A stretch of 64,000 nucleotides of DNA, taken from contig NZ_JQJI01000007.1 in NCBI RefSeq assembly GCF_000745455.1, forward strand, positions 48,861-112,860, read 5' to 3'. Positions within the stretch are counted from its first letter, which is position 1; every line of letters begins with the position of its first letter. Shown here in pieces: positions 17,481 through 27,501 of this stretch. The stretch comes from Mesoaciditoga lauensis cd-1655R = DSM 25116. Its GTDB lineage: Bacteria; Thermotogota; Thermotogae; Mesoaciditogales; Mesoaciditogaceae. The notes beneath the pieces are model-generated. The model saw only the letters and a program-made list of their open reading frames with translations, was not told where the DNA came from and ran no database searches. The position numbers and the translations under genes were made by a program.

Positions 17481-19894
17481 GCCTTCACCCCCGTTTTATC
17501 TTTCGTGACGATTATCTCACCATCTTTGGCTTCCACAAGTACCTCTTCTCCATCTTTTAAATCACCCCTTATTATCATATCAGCTATTTCATTTTCAACT
17601 TCCGTTTCTATCAATCTTCTCAAGGGTCTTGCACCAAGAGATGGATCGTAACCTCTCTCTGCAAGTATTTTTCTTGCCTGTGGAGTTAATTTTATCTTTA
17701 TGTTTCTATCTTTCAACATCTCTTCAACCTTCTTGATAAACTTATCAACTATCAATTCCATATGTTCTCTTGTCAACGGTTTAAATGCTATTATTGAATC
17801 TATCCTGTTCAAAAATTCAGGTTTGAAATGCTTTCTTATCTGGTTCATCAAAATTTCGTCAACGTATGTAGAACTTCCAGATTCTACTTTGTTCAAGATG
17901 TAATCACTTCCTATATTTGAGGTCATGATTATTATGGTGTTCTTGAAGTCAACCGTATTTCCCTTTCCGTCTGTTAATCTTCCATCTTCAAGCACTTGCA
18001 AAAGTGTGTTGAATATTTCGGGATGAGCTTTTTCAATTTCATCCAAAAGGATGACGCTGTACGGTCTTCTTCTAACGGCTTCCGTTAATTGACCTCCTTC
18101 TTCATATCCAACATAGCCGGGAGGCGCTCCTATGAGCCTGGAAACACTGTGTTTTTCGGAATATTCAGACATATCTATTCTTACCATGGCGTTTTCACTA
18201 TCAAACAACACTTCTGCCAACGCTTTGGCAAGTTCCGTCTTTCCAACCCCAGTTGGTCCAACGAATATGAATGAACCCAAAGGTCTATTTGGATCTTTTA
18301 AGCCAGCTCGTGCTCTTCTTATGGTGGCCGCTATTGCATTCACCGCTTCTTCCTGATCCACTATTCTTTGATGGATAAGCTTCTCAAGATCCATCAGTTT
18401 CTTTCTTTCATCTTCAAGAAGCTTGCTTACCGGTATACGCGTCCACCTTTCCACAACCTTCGCTATGACGTCTTCATTGACTACCTTTGGTGTATTTTCT
18501 TCTCTCTTCTTCCATTCTTCCCTTGCCTTGTTCAATTCCTCTTTTTTTCTTTCAAGCTCTGCCTTTTTCATGGCCGCTTTTTCATAATCTCCGTCCATTG
18601 CGGCCGCATTTATTTCATCTTCCAAATTTTTTATCTCTTTCTCAAGTTCGACGAGCTCCGTTGGCACAAACGAATTCTCGAACTTCACCCTTGATGCTGC
18701 TTCATCTATTAAATCTATTGCTTTATCGGGCAAAAATCTGTCAGTGATGTAGTGCGATGAAAGCTTTACGGCTGCCACCAAAGCCTCATCTTCTATCTTG
18801 ACGTTGTGGTGTTTTTCATACCTTTCCTTAAGTCCTCTAAGGATTTCTATGCTTTCTTCCTCAGAAGGTTCTCTCACATAAACGGTTTGGAACCTTCGCG
18901 CCAGCGCTTTGTCTTTCTCTATGTACTTTCTATACTCTTCAACCGTTGTTGCACCTATACATCGCAGCTCTCCACGTGCTAAGGCGGGTTTCATCATGTT
19001 GGAAGCATCCAGACTCCCTTCTACGCTTCCCGCTCCAACAACAGTATGAATTTCATCTATGAAGAGTATTATCCCTCCATTTGAAGCTTTAATAGCATCT
19101 ATAAGGGCTTTTAACCTTTCCTCAAATTCGCCCCTGAACTTAGTGCCGGCAAGCAGCCTTCCCATATCCAGGGAAAGTATTTTCTTGTTTCTCATGTAAT
19201 CCGGCACTTTCCCATCCGCTATTAATTGAGCCAATCCTTCAACGATAGCGGTCTTTCCCACGCCGGGATCACCTATCAAAACGGGGTTGTTCTTTCTTTT
19301 CCTTCCAAGAATTTCTATGGTTCTCTCTATTTCCTTATCTCTTCCTATAACTGGATCCAGTTTGCCGGCACGTGCTTCCTCAACGAGATCTACCGTGAAT
19401 TTTGCCAACGCATCTAAATTCTCCCCTTCTTTTGAGGCACCACTCTTTCTTATCTTAAGGACAGAATTGTAAACTTTTTCATCATCTATTCCGAATCTTT
19501 GAAGCAATCTTGCCGCCATAGAATCCGGTGTTTTCACGGCTCCAAGGAGAAGATGTTCTGTACCAATGCGTTCGTCTCCCATTCGAGAAGCTTCTGATTT
19601 TGCCGCTTCTAAAACATGTCTTGCATCCGGCGTGATGTACATTTGCTTTATAGCTCCGCCACCAGCTTTGTATCCACCGTACTCTCTCACCACTTCTTCG
19701 GTTTTGTTTTTCAAATCAAGAAGATCCACTTTAAGATCTTTCAAAACGTCTATTGCCACATTTTCTTCGTCTTCCAAAATGGCAAGTAAAATGTGTTCTG
19801 ATCTCAACTGATCTTGACCATATCGTGTCAATATATCTTGAGTTGACATCATTATTTGAGACGCTTTTTCCGTATATTCATCGAAATTCAACAT
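17477..19894 (-). CDS. clpC: ClpC-like AAA+ unfoldase/disaggregase without a visible ClpP-docking loop
   Basis: 805 residues from the ATG at 19894 after GGAGGTGAG. N domain with two Clp repeats (about 1-145), first AAA module with Walker A GDPGVGKT (208-215), a short middle domain of about 55 residues including the [19 protein letters not shown] coiled coil, and a second AAA module with GPTGVGKT and the sensor motif GARPLRRLI. The short middle domain and overall length are ClpC-like. In the loop after [11 protein letters not shown], where ClpC and ClpA carry a [LIV]GF tripeptide for ClpP, none is seen. It may therefore work with DnaK and Hsp20, its operon neighbours, rather than with ClpP. 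Confidence 0.9.
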   Translation of the reverse strand: MLNFDEYTEKASQIMMSTQDILTRYGQDQLRSEHILLAILEDEENVAIDVLKDLKVDLLDLKNKTEEVVREYGGYKAGGGAIKQMYITPDARHVLEAAKSEASRMGDERIGTEHLLLGAVKTPDSMAARLLQRFGIDDEKVYNSVLKIRKSGASKEGENLDALAKFTVDLVEEARAGKLDPVIGRDKEIERTIEILGRKRKNNPVLIGDPGVGKTAIVEGLAQLIADGKVPDYMRNKKILSLDMGRLLAGTKFRGEFEERLKALIDAIKASNGGIILFIDEIHTVVGAGSVEGSLDASNMMKPALARGELRCIGATTVEEYRKYIEKDKALARRFQTVYVREPSEEESIEILRGLKERYEKHHNVKIEDEALVAAVKLSSHYITDRFLPDKAIDLIDEAASRVKFENSFVPTELVELEKEIKNLEDEINAAAMDGDYEKAAMKKAELERKKEELNKAREEWKKREENTPKVVNEDVIAKVVERWTRIPVSKLLEDERKKLMDLEKLIHQRIVDQEEAVNAIAATIRRARAGLKDPNRPLGSFIFVGPTGVGKTELAKALAEVLFDSENAMVRIDMSEYSEKHSVSRLIGAPPGYVGYEEGGQLTEAVRRRPYSVILLDEIEKAHPEIFNTLLQVLEDGRLTDGKGNTVDFKNTIIIMTSNIGSDYILNKVESGSSTYVDEILMNQIRKHFKPEFLNRIDSIIAFKPLTREHMELIVDKFIKKVEEMLKDRNIKIKLTPQARKILAERGYDPSLGARPLRRLIETEVENEIADMIIRGDLKDGEEVLVEAKDGEIIVTKDKTGVKA

Positions 19895-19910
19895 GTTGCT
19901 CACCTCCAAA

Positions 19911-19938
19911 ATGAAAGGGGCTTCTCAGCCCCTTTCAT
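19911..19938 (-). terminator. Attenuator-like hairpin between hsp20 and clpC
   Basis: ATGAAAGGGGC / GCCCCTTTCAT, an 11-bp perfect stem with a 6-base loop. On the minus strand it is followed by TTTT and then directly by the clpC Shine-Dalgarno site. It probably lowers read-through from dnaK-hsp20 into clpC, or stabilises the upstream message. Confidence 0.65.
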
Positions 19939-19952
19939 TATCTGCAATTTTC

Positions 19953-20420
19953 TTATTTAATTTCTATCTTGACTTTCTTTGACTTGGACTCAGGGCGTTT
20001 GGGTATGACGAGCTTCAAAACACCATTTTCGTATTTGGCCTCGATCTTTTCAGGATCCGCATCATCAGGCAAAGTGAAGGACCTTTCAAACGTTCCGTAG
20101 CTTCTTTCAAGGATCCTTGCACCTTTCTTTTCTTCTTTGCGCTCGTCAGTCTTTTCACCTTTGATGGTGAGTACCCTGTCGCTTACGTTGACTTCTATGT
20201 CATCTTTGCTCATACCAGGAACTTCCGCTTCTATTTCGTATCCTTTGTCGGTTTCAAATATGTCCATTGGGGCAATTACTTCATCGATGCTTTTTGAAAG
20301 TGTTGGCCATTCGTACGGGAATTCTTCGAAAAGTCTGTCGATCATTCTTTGCATCTCTTTGAATGGGGTATAAATGTCCATTCCGCTTTCATTTCTCTCT
20401 TTTCTTTTTTCAATCGCCAT
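19953..20420 (-). CDS. hsp20: Small heat-shock protein, Hsp20/alpha-crystallin family
   Basis: 155 residues from the ATG at 20420 after GGAGGTGATTCG; an earlier ATG is part of that site. The alpha-crystallin domain spans about 40-140, with VSDRVLTIKGEK and the terminal ENGVLKLVIPK motif. The C-terminal tail is basic; no I-X-I motif is obvious beyond KVKIEIK. An ATP-independent holdase, encoded 43 bases after dnaK in the same transcription unit. Confidence 0.95.
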   Translation of the reverse strand: MAIEKRKERNESGMDIYTPFKEMQRMIDRLFEEFPYEWPTLSKSIDEVIAPMDIFETDKGYEIEAEVPGMSKDDIEVNVSDRVLTIKGEKTDERKEEKKGARILERSYGTFERSFTLPDDADPEKIEAKYENGVLKLVIPKRPESKSKKVKIEIK

Positions 20421-20463
20421 ACGAATCACCTCCATACTTTTTAAATTTATTTACAACTTACGA

Positions 20464-22302
20464 TTATTTCCCTTGATATTCAGCGTTTACCGTACCGTCA
20501 TCGGTGGTATCGTTGTTTGTGTTGTCACTCGAAGATGAAGTATTCGATGAGTTAGCCGCAGCTTGTTGATAGAGCTTCTGCCCGATTTCTTGTGATTTTT
20601 TGTTGAGATCATCAACAAGCACTTTCATTCTCGCGTAATCGTTCTTCTCTATGGCATCCTTCAAATCTTTAACCATTGATTCTACTTCACTTCTCAAGGA
20701 TGGTTCTATCTTGTCTCCCTGTTCTTTCAGCAGTTTCTCTATTTGATAAGCAAGAGTATCTGCGTTGTTTTTGAGTTCAACTTGCTGTTTGCGTTTCTTG
20801 TCTTCTTCTTCGTATCTCTTGGCTTCTTCCACCATTCTTTTTATTTCGTCTTCGGAAAGGTTCGAGCTGCCACTTATAACTATGGATTGGCTCTTTCCAG
20901 TTGCTTTGTCTTTTGCGGAGACATGAACGATTCCATCTGAATCTATATCGAACGTAACTTCAATTTGTGGAACGCCTCTTGGCGCCGGTGCTATTCCAGC
21001 TAAGGTAAACCTTCCAATGGATTTGTTGTCTGCTGCCAATTCTCTTTCTCCCTGCAAGACGTTTATTTCAACTTCTGTTTGTCCATCTTCAGCCGTTGTG
21101 AAGATCTCCGACTTCTTCGTTGGTATAGTTGTGTTACGAGGTATGATCTTATGGAACAATCCACCTTTCACTTCGACTCCTAACGAAAGTGGTGTTACGT
21201 CGACAAGTACAACGTCTCTCTTCGTTTCTCCGGCAAGTATGGATGCTTCTATTGCTGCGCCTATTGCAACCGCTTCATCTGGGTTAACCGCTTTAGAGGG
21301 TTCTTTGTGGAAAATGTCTTTCAAGAACCTCTGAATTATCGGCATTCTGGTTGAACCACCGACTAAGAGTACCTCTGCTATGTCATCTGGAGAAATTTTC
21401 GTATCGTTTAAAACCGTTTCTATTGGCTCTCTCATCTTTTCAACGATGTCTTGAATGAGACTTTCCAATTTCGCTCTTGTCAAAGTTGCTTCTAAGTGCT
21501 TGGGTCCATTCGCATCTGCCGTGATGTATGGCAAGCTTATCTGAGTTTCCATCTTGGTGGTTAGTTCTATCTTTGCCCTTTCAGACGCGTCTTTCAGTCT
21601 CTGCAACGCCTGTTTGTCGTTGGAGAGGTCTATACCGGTATCTTTCTTGAACGTTTCGATAAGCCAATCCATTATTCTTTGGTCAAAATCGTCCCCACCA
21701 AGGTGGTTGTTTCCGCTTGTCGCTTTGACTTCTATTACTCCGCCGCCTATTTCGAGTAGCGATACGTCAAACGTTCCGCCACCCAGGTCACAGACTATGA
21801 CGTTTTCCTCTTTATTCTTGTCTACTCCATATGCAAGTGCGGCAGCAGTTGGCTCGTTTATTATTCTCATAACTTCAAGTCCGGCTATTCTTCCCGCATC
21901 TTTCGTGGCCTGGCGCTGGGAATCTTCAAAGTAAGCTGGAACCGTTATAACAGCCCTTCTTACCTTTCCGCCTAAAGCCGCTTCTGCATCTTTTTTAAGT
22001 TTTCTCAATATGAAAGCGCTTATCTCTTGAGGGGTGTACTCCTTGTTGTCTATCTTTACCTTGTAATCGCTTCCCATGTGTCTCTTTATCGATCTTACGG
22101 TTCTTTCGGCGTTCAATATTGCCTGCCTTTTTGCGGGCTCACCAACAAGGATTTCCCCGCTTTTCGTGAAAGCCACTACTGAAGGGGTAAGTCTATTTCC
22201 TTCTGCGTTTTGAATAACCTCAGGTTTTCCATCCTTTATAACGGCTACTTCAGAATTCGTAGTTCCAAGGTCTATTCCAATCACGTATTCTTTTTCCGCC
22301 AT
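20464..22302 (-). CDS. dnaK: Molecular chaperone DnaK (Hsp70)
   Basis: 612 residues from the ATG at 22302 after GGAGGTGACACG. Nucleotide-binding domain with GIDLGTTNS (9-17), [12 protein letters not shown], and the phosphate-2 loop LVGGSTRMP; linker and substrate domain with [11 protein letters not shown] and EINVLQGE. The tail is rich in Ser, Asn and Asp. As in Thermotoga, an hsp20 gene follows directly. A near-perfect vegetative promoter lies just upstream. No CIRCE inverted repeat was found. No grpE or canonical dnaJ is in the window; the J-domain protein at 31603 is of another type. Confidence 0.98.
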   Translation of the reverse strand: MAEKEYVIGIDLGTTNSEVAVIKDGKPEVIQNAEGNRLTPSVVAFTKSGEILVGEPAKRQAILNAERTVRSIKRHMGSDYKVKIDNKEYTPQEISAFILRKLKKDAEAALGGKVRRAVITVPAYFEDSQRQATKDAGRIAGLEVMRIINEPTAAALAYGVDKNKEENVIVCDLGGGTFDVSLLEIGGGVIEVKATSGNNHLGGDDFDQRIMDWLIETFKKDTGIDLSNDKQALQRLKDASERAKIELTTKMETQISLPYITADANGPKHLEATLTRAKLESLIQDIVEKMREPIETVLNDTKISPDDIAEVLLVGGSTRMPIIQRFLKDIFHKEPSKAVNPDEAVAIGAAIEASILAGETKRDVVLVDVTPLSLGVEVKGGLFHKIIPRNTTIPTKKSEIFTTAEDGQTEVEINVLQGERELAADNKSIGRFTLAGIAPAPRGVPQIEVTFDIDSDGIVHVSAKDKATGKSQSIVISGSSNLSEDEIKRMVEEAKRYEEEDKKRKQQVELKNNADTLAYQIEKLLKEQGDKIEPSLRSEVESMVKDLKDAIEKNDYARMKVLVDDLNKKSQEIGQKLYQQAAANSSNTSSSSDNTNNDTTDDGTVNAEYQGK

Positions 22303-22331
22303 TCGTGTCACCTCCATCTTTTTTCATCTCA

Positions 22332-22360
22332 ATTATATCCATCTGGAGGCACGATGTCAA
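22332..22360 (-). promoter_or_regulatory. Consensus promoter of the dnaK-hsp20-clpC operon
   Basis: On the minus strand TTGACA (22355-22360), a 17-base spacer, TATAAT (22332-22337): a full match to the sigma-70 consensus. Predicted start near 22325, about 23 bases before the ATG. A second TATAAT at 22398-22403 has no good -35. Confidence 0.85.
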
Positions 22361-22458
22361 TACCTCTTTTCAGTTTCATATAAAATATATATCCTTTATT
22401 ATACACGGACTTTAGCTATATAAATTTATATTTAATATTTTTGTTAAGCAATCTATAT

Positions 22459-23820
22459 CTAAGATTGCCAATCATTGACTTCTTTTATCATGTTCTGGAG
22501 AAGCCTTCTGTCCATATTTGCAAGTTCGGCCGCTTTGCTGATGTTGCCGCCGCTTTTTCTAAGAAGCTGCTTGACGAATTTCTTTTGCAATTCTTTGTAC
22601 AACCTTTCTTTTTCCACTTTCTTTTTCATAAGGAAGGTTTGATAATCCATGTAATCCTGGTTTCCCACGATCTCATCCGGAAGGTCACGAACTTTTATTT
22701 CATCGGAATCGGAATTTATCATGGCCCTTAAAATCACGTTCTCCAATTCTCTCACATTCCCGGGCCAACTATAGCTTTTTAAAACGTTCAACGCTTTGGG
22801 AGATAAACCTTTTTCTCCTTCGGAAAATTTTTCAGAATACATCTTCAAATAATATTTGGCTATAGCCTCCACATCTTCCGGACGTTCTCTGAGAGGCGGA
22901 ATCTCTATTCTTATCACGTTTATTCTGTAATAGAGATCTTGTCGAAAAGTTCCCTCTTTGATCATCTCGCTTAAAGGTTTGTTCGTGGCGCATATGAGCC
23001 TAAAATCCAGAGGAATTTCTTTTACACTTCCCAACCTTGTTATCTTGGAATCTTGGAGTACTCTCAAAAGCTTTGCCTGATGATCAAGTCTCATGTCTCC
23101 TATTTCATCCAAAAAAAGGGTCCCTTTATTTGCCGCTTCAAACTTACCTATCTTTTTGCCATTTGCTCCTGTGAAAGCTCCCTTTTCATAACCGAAAAAT
23201 TCACTTTCGAAAAGATCTTCAGGAATTGCCGAAACGTTCACAGCGATAAATGGCTCTAAATACCTTTGACTTTGAGCGTGTATTTCCTTTGCGATCAGTT
23301 CTTTACCCGTCCCACTTTCCCCCAAAATAAGTACAGGCAGATCTTTCTTGGCATATTCTGGAATCTTGTCCAGAATTTCCAACATTTTTTTATTCGCCGT
23401 TATTATCCCAGATGAAGTTTTACTCCGCATACGTGTTTTCAATTCAATGTTCTCACGTTTTATGCTCAGATAATCAAGTGCCCTCTCCACTTTCATTTCC
23501 AAATCTTTCAAATTCACAGGCTTAGAAATGTAATCGTACGCTCCCATCTTTATGGCATCAACGGCATTTTCTATACTTCCAAATGCCGTCACCACAATAA
23601 AAGGTACATCCGATCTTTCCTTTACCTTTTTCAACAATTCCATTCCATCCATACGCGGCATTTTGACATCACTTATGATGAGATCTATGCCATCCGACTC
23701 AAAACGCGTTAAAGCCTCTATTCCATCTTTTGCAGTCAACACCTTATACTTCTTTGAAAAATGCATTTTCATCAATTCCAATATATGTGGCTCATCATCC
23801 ACAAATAAAATCGTGTTCAA
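22459..23820 (-). CDS. NtrC-type sigma-54-dependent response regulator
   Basis: 453 residues, TTG start after GGAGGTGGAAAG, with a TTGA overlap with the kinase gene. Receiver domain (1-120) with VDDE and the phospho-acceptor D51 (ISDVKMP). AAA+ domain (about 145-380) with Walker A GESGTGKELIA, the sigma-54 contact loop ESEFFGYEKGAFTGANG, and Walker B KGTLFLDEIGDM. A C-terminal Fis-type helix-turn-helix (KSGGNISKAAELANMDRRLL). The GAFTGA loop is intact, so it should need RpoN, which is not encoded here. Targets are unknown. Confidence 0.95.
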   Translation of the reverse strand: MNTILFVDDEPHILELMKMHFSKKYKVLTAKDGIEALTRFESDGIDLIISDVKMPRMDGMELLKKVKERSDVPFIVVTAFGSIENAVDAIKMGAYDYISKPVNLKDLEMKVERALDYLSIKRENIELKTRMRSKTSSGIITANKKMLEILDKIPEYAKKDLPVLILGESGTGKELIAKEIHAQSQRYLEPFIAVNVSAIPEDLFESEFFGYEKGAFTGANGKKIGKFEAANKGTLFLDEIGDMRLDHQAKLLRVLQDSKITRLGSVKEIPLDFRLICATNKPLSEMIKEGTFRQDLYYRINVIRIEIPPLRERPEDVEAIAKYYLKMYSEKFSEGEKGLSPKALNVLKSYSWPGNVRELENVILRAMINSDSDEIKVRDLPDEIVGNQDYMDYQTFLMKKKVEKERLYKELQKKFVKQLLRKSGGNISKAAELANMDRRLLQNMIKEVNDWQS

Positions 23821-25775
23821 CTTTCCACCTCCAATGGAATTTTCACGGTAAACGTCGTCTTTTTAGGAGTGCTTTCGACATTTACGCTTCCTCCCATATT
23901 TTGAACGTAATTGTAAACTATCGATAATCCCAGGCCACTTCCATGCTCTTTCGTGGTGTAAAAAGGTTCGAAAATCTTTTCTCTATCATCTTCTGGAATG
24001 GGCTCACCGTTGTTAGAAACGCTCATGTAAAAATATCTTTTATCTCTCTTCAGTTTAAACCATATCTTCCCCCCATCACCAACCGCATCCAGCGAATTGG
24101 TTCCCAAATTCAAAAGCACCTCCATCATCATGTTTTTATCAACTTTGGCGTAAAGCGGCTCATCAGGAACATCTTTCTCAAGTTCTATGTTTCTTTTCAA
24201 AGCACTTTCCTTTAAAAGTAAAACGGTTTTCTCAACAAGCTCATTTAAGTTGACGGTTTCCACGCTTTTTGGTTTTTGACGCGCAAAGTCCAAAAAGTTT
24301 TCCAACAATTCGTTTATTCTCTTTATCTCTTCTTGAATGTACCCTTTTAATTTTTCCCTTTGGTCTGGTTCTTCGTCTATCACTTGAAGAGAAGCTGAAA
24401 TGACGTTTAAAGGATTCCTTATTTCATGTGCCACTCCAAAGGCCAGCCTTCCCAGCGAAGCCATTCTTTCTTGAAGGAACATATTTCTCTCCGCTTTTCT
24501 TACTCTCTTTATGCTTCGGTAACGCGATAGGAAGAGGGCAATTTGGTTGGAAATTATGTCTATAACTTCCATATCTGAAGAAGTGTACCTACCGAATCTC
24601 TTACATCCAAGGATCATACAGCCTTCGATTTTGTCCACACTCCTTATCCAAACCAAAAATTCTTTTCCTCTAAGAAAGGCAGGCCTTCTCGATAAAGCGT
24701 AAAGATCTACTATCTTAACGAATTTCGGAATGCCATCAAAGTAAGCAGCATCGAATTTTCTTTTGGCAGATGTGAAACTTCCATCATCTTCCTTGAAAAA
24801 GATTTCCACACTAGAAGAATTTAAAACCTTCAACATGTACTTCGAAACCAAATTTGACAATTCTTCAAGACTATCGATGGTCAAAACCTTTCTCATGAAG
24901 TTCATCATGCTTTCCCGGTAGTAATAGACGCCTGTCTTCGTTATTCGCTCTAAAAGGACATCTATTCTTTTTAAGAATCCGCTAAAAGCCAAAAACACGA
25001 AAAGAATCAAAACAAAATTTATGAAGAAGGATTGCATTATTCCAACCCTTCCAGCAAAGTATGAATTAACGTAATATCCTATTATGAAGAATATCGATAT
25101 GATCAACGAAACCAGGCTTCCATAGAGTGCATTTTTGAAGAAATTAACGGAAAAGCTTACATTCTTTCCGTAAATAAAATTCATAAGGATATAGAGATAT
25201 ATTGGTAATATGAGGGAGTTAGAAACAACAAGATAGGAAATAAAAAGAGGACTTGTTGAGTATGACCATATGACAACGGCTTCAAAGGCAAAAAAACCCA
25301 GATAATAAAGGGCATTTAATATTATCTTGTTCCTTTTACTAAACGATCTAACGTGAAAATACCTCCATATTAAGCAGAAAAGCATCAAAAATGAATTAAT
25401 CGTGAAGAAAGTGGAGGAAAACATCAAAAGATTTCCATAGGTTAGGCCGTATAAAAAAAACGCTACACTTCCTCCAAGCAAGAAACTGAATTCCATCCAG
25501 TACATCTTTTTTATATCAAGAAGGGCCGCCATTTCCAATGCTATAGCTATGGAAGTGATGAACGCGAAAAGCGAAAACGACACGATCTGAAGTTGCGTTT
25601 TGTTAAAGATGCGGAAAAATTCAGAGGCATTCCATAACAGGAAAGACGACGTCATGAACATGGAGTAAAAATTCCCTGCGGTCTTCTTAGAATAAAGATG
25701 GTATCTTACAGCATACAAGAGCATTAAGCCATTTGCTATGCTCGAAGCAAGGTTCACGTAAAATGAAAAAAGCAT
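23817..25775 (-). CDS. Membrane sensor histidine kinase (NtrB-like), partner of the NtrC-type regulator
   Basis: 652 residues. About eight hydrophobic segments in residues 1-275, a GAF-like sensor region (about 300-410), then a phospho-acceptor helix with LAFGVAHEIRNPLNVISAS and a Bergerat ATP-binding domain with LNLGTNSLDAV, EPFYTTKEHGSGLGLSIVY. It overlaps the regulator by 4 bases, so the two form a two-component pair. The polytopic N-terminal domain has no recognised ligand-binding signature; the signal is unknown. A possible promoter, TTGTTA with TATAAT at 25819-25824 and a 15-base spacer, lies just upstream. Confidence 0.93.
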   Translation of the reverse strand: MLFSFYVNLASSIANGLMLLYAVRYHLYSKKTAGNFYSMFMTSSFLLWNASEFFRIFNKTQLQIVSFSLFAFITSIAIALEMAALLDIKKMYWMEFSFLLGGSVAFFLYGLTYGNLLMFSSTFFTINSFLMLFCLIWRYFHVRSFSKRNKIILNALYYLGFFAFEAVVIWSYSTSPLFISYLVVSNSLILPIYLYILMNFIYGKNVSFSVNFFKNALYGSLVSLIISIFFIIGYYVNSYFAGRVGIMQSFFINFVLILFVFLAFSGFLKRIDVLLERITKTGVYYYRESMMNFMRKVLTIDSLEELSNLVSKYMLKVLNSSSVEIFFKEDDGSFTSAKRKFDAAYFDGIPKFVKIVDLYALSRRPAFLRGKEFLVWIRSVDKIEGCMILGCKRFGRYTSSDMEVIDIISNQIALFLSRYRSIKRVRKAERNMFLQERMASLGRLAFGVAHEIRNPLNVISASLQVIDEEPDQREKLKGYIQEEIKRINELLENFLDFARQKPKSVETVNLNELVEKTVLLLKESALKRNIELEKDVPDEPLYAKVDKNMMMEVLLNLGTNSLDAVGDGGKIWFKLKRDKRYFYMSVSNNGEPIPEDDREKIFEPFYTTKEHGSGLGLSIVYNYVQNMGGSVNVESTPKKTTFTVKIPLEVES

Positions 25776-25848
25776 CTTCGACCCTTCTTTCCGTTACAGC
25801 TTCTTTTTCCTGTTTTCTATTATACACAACGTAAGTAAGTAACAATTT

Positions 25849-25877
25849 TTGCCGAAATGATAATTTCGTGATATAAT
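25849..25877 (+). promoter_or_regulatory. Extended -10 promoter of the small exported barrel-like protein
   Basis: TTGCCG (25849-25854), 17-base spacer, TATAAT (25872-25877) preceded by TGA, an extended -10. It nearly abuts the divergent kinase promoter region. Confidence 0.65.
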
Positions 25878-25924
25878 TTTTTTACTATTAAGAAAACGTA
25901 AAATAGAAAATGGAGATGAATATC

Positions 25925-26422
25925 GTGAAAAAGTTATTCGTGATGGTAATTCTTGCATTGGCAATAAGTGCGTCGGCATTTGGCTTTGGTATAGAACTGG
26001 GTGCAGGAGCAAATGTGATAAACGTGTTTGGAAGAATTGTTCCCATTCCAAGCGCGGGTGGAGGAGTGATTGTGCCTGTCATGGGTTCTTTCTCTTTAAC
26101 AGGCCAATTCGACGCCCTCTTTGAAGTTGGATACTCTTCTGATTCCCCGGCTTACATGGCTCTGGGTGGAGGAAGGTACACCTTTGACATGAAAAACATG
26201 AAAATCTTCATTGGGGCAGATGGAGGAGCTTTGATGAATTTCTTTACCCCTACAACGAACCTCATTTTTGGAGTAAATGCAGGAATAAGCTTCGGCATGT
26301 TTTACATCAAAGGAGCGATGAGATGGCTGAATATAACTTACAGCGACGGTGAGACAACCGCTCCTCAAACAAAACTTTTCCCTGTAACGGAAATCATGGG
26401 AGGACTTTATCTCGAATTCTGA
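25925..26422 (+). CDS. Small exported beta-rich (outer-membrane-like) protein
   Basis: 165 residues from the GTG at 25925, nine bases after GGAG, which gives a clean signal peptide (KKLFVMVILALAISASAFG). ATG codons at 25910 and 25916 would add charged residues before it. The mature part is Gly- and aromatic-rich with alternating patterns (GALMNFFTPTTNLIFGVNAG, GMFYIKGAMRW) and ends in LYLEF, the C-terminal aromatic typical of small outer-membrane barrels. I do not recognise a named family. It could be a toga (outer sheath) barrel protein. Confidence 0.7.
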   Translation: MKKLFVMVILALAISASAFGFGIELGAGANVINVFGRIVPIPSAGGGVIVPVMGSFSLTGQFDALFEVGYSSDSPAYMALGGGRYTFDMKNMKIFIGADGGALMNFFTPTTNLIFGVNAGISFGMFYIKGAMRWLNITYSDGETTAPQTKLFPVTEIMGGLYLEF

Positions 26423-26883
26423 TTTCCAAAAATAACTCAAATTGTGCGTCAATGTTACAAAGCATTTCAAAAAGGGATTAAATCTTACCCTCGAAGTACT
26501 TGTCAGAACATATGAACTTTCATCAGATTAGAGTCTTTGACCTTTCTGTCATCCTGAACTTGATTCAGGATCTAAATATGAGGTTGAGAGGCACAGGACG
26601 TGCCGAGAAAGCGAAGCACTCACGGACGAGTGTCTGAGCGTGCCTCATATTTTGAATTGAAGGATGGAAAAAAGGAGCGAATCCGTTCTGACAGGACTTC
26701 GAAAAAATTGTCTTGGTCGCTTGGAAAGCGGGTTCTAAACCAAAAAGCATTCTATTCAAATGTTGCTCACATGCTCTCATAGAGAATTTTTGTAATGTCT
26801 CTTGTAATACATTCCGTAGCGTTCACACACAACATGAGTTTTGTAGATGAAAAGCGATCATTAAAAGTTTTTTTGAAGTTTTG
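26423..26883. repeat. Gap holding a partial family A repeat (about 26487-26840) with an embedded short palindrome
   Basis: Starts ACCCTCGAAGTACTTGTCAGAACATATGAAC; the left arm is then interrupted by GTCATCCTGAACTTGATTCAGGATCT (26548-26575), a separate palindrome that has a relative at 42313-42340. The central family A hairpins and right arm (CCTCATATTTTG ... TTCTGACAGGACTTCG) follow. After 26740 the sequence matches a different 3' tail, related to 61188-61290 (GAGAATTTTTG...ATGTCTCTTGTAATAC). Confidence 0.8.
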
Positions 26884-27501
26884 TCAAAACTCTTCAAGCC
26901 TCTCTATGAATTCCGCCACTTTTCCCACAACTTTTTGACGATCTTGTTCAGACTCTACAAAATCGTATTCGTCACAGTCGATTTTCAAAATTGGAGACTT
27001 TAGTCGCGAGATCCAGCGCCCGTAAAGTTCATTCAAGCGTGCCAAATACTCTTGCGATATGGTGTTTTCGAAATTTCTTCCTCTTCTTTTAACGTGCTTG
27101 ACTAATGTTGAAACCGAGGCCTGCAAATATATGAATCCACGCGGTTGTGGAAGATGATCGGAAAATGTCTTGAAAAGAGACTGATATGTTTGCCAATCCC
27201 TCTGAGAGATGTATCCCATTTCATGGAGGTTCCTAGCAAATATTTCGACATCCTCATCGATGGTTCTATCTTCCAACGTTATACCTTCAGAAGCGTTTAC
27301 CCTTTTCAAAAAGTCAAAACGTTTTATGAGAAAAAACAATTGGGAATGAAAAGCCCATTTTTTCATGTCTTTGTAGAAATCAGAGAGATATGGATTTTCT
27401 TCCACGATTTCGTAAACGGGTGTGTAATTTTTTTCCCTTTCCAATATCTCTATCAAAGTTGATTTTCCAGCTCCGATATTTCCGCAGATACCTATTATCA
27501 A
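26884..27501 (-). CDS. Deoxynucleoside kinase (dGK/dAK family)
   Basis: 205 residues, TTG start in a TTGA overlap with the upstream gene. P-loop GNIGAGKST at 7-15, the EENPYLSDFY stretch, the EDRTIDEDVEIFA motif (DRS-like catalytic and substrate region) and the LID-like KRRGRNFE. It phosphorylates deoxynucleosides with ATP for salvage. Distinct from the next gene; in lactobacilli two such neighbours form a heterodimer, which is a reasonable model here. Confidence 0.9.
   Translation of the reverse strand: MIIGICGNIGAGKSTLIEILEREKNYTPVYEIVEENPYLSDFYKDMKKWAFHSQLFFLIKRFDFLKRVNASEGITLEDRTIDEDVEIFARNLHEMGYISQRDWQTYQSLFKTFSDHLPQPRGFIYLQASVSTLVKHVKRRGRNFENTISQEYLARLNELYGRWISRLKSPILKIDCDEYDFVESEQDRQKVVGKVAEFIERLEEF

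Noticed and set aside
22318..22458. CIRCE element for HrcA control of dnaK
   Set aside because: No TTAGCACTC-N9-GAGTGCTAA pattern; only a consensus promoter is visible.
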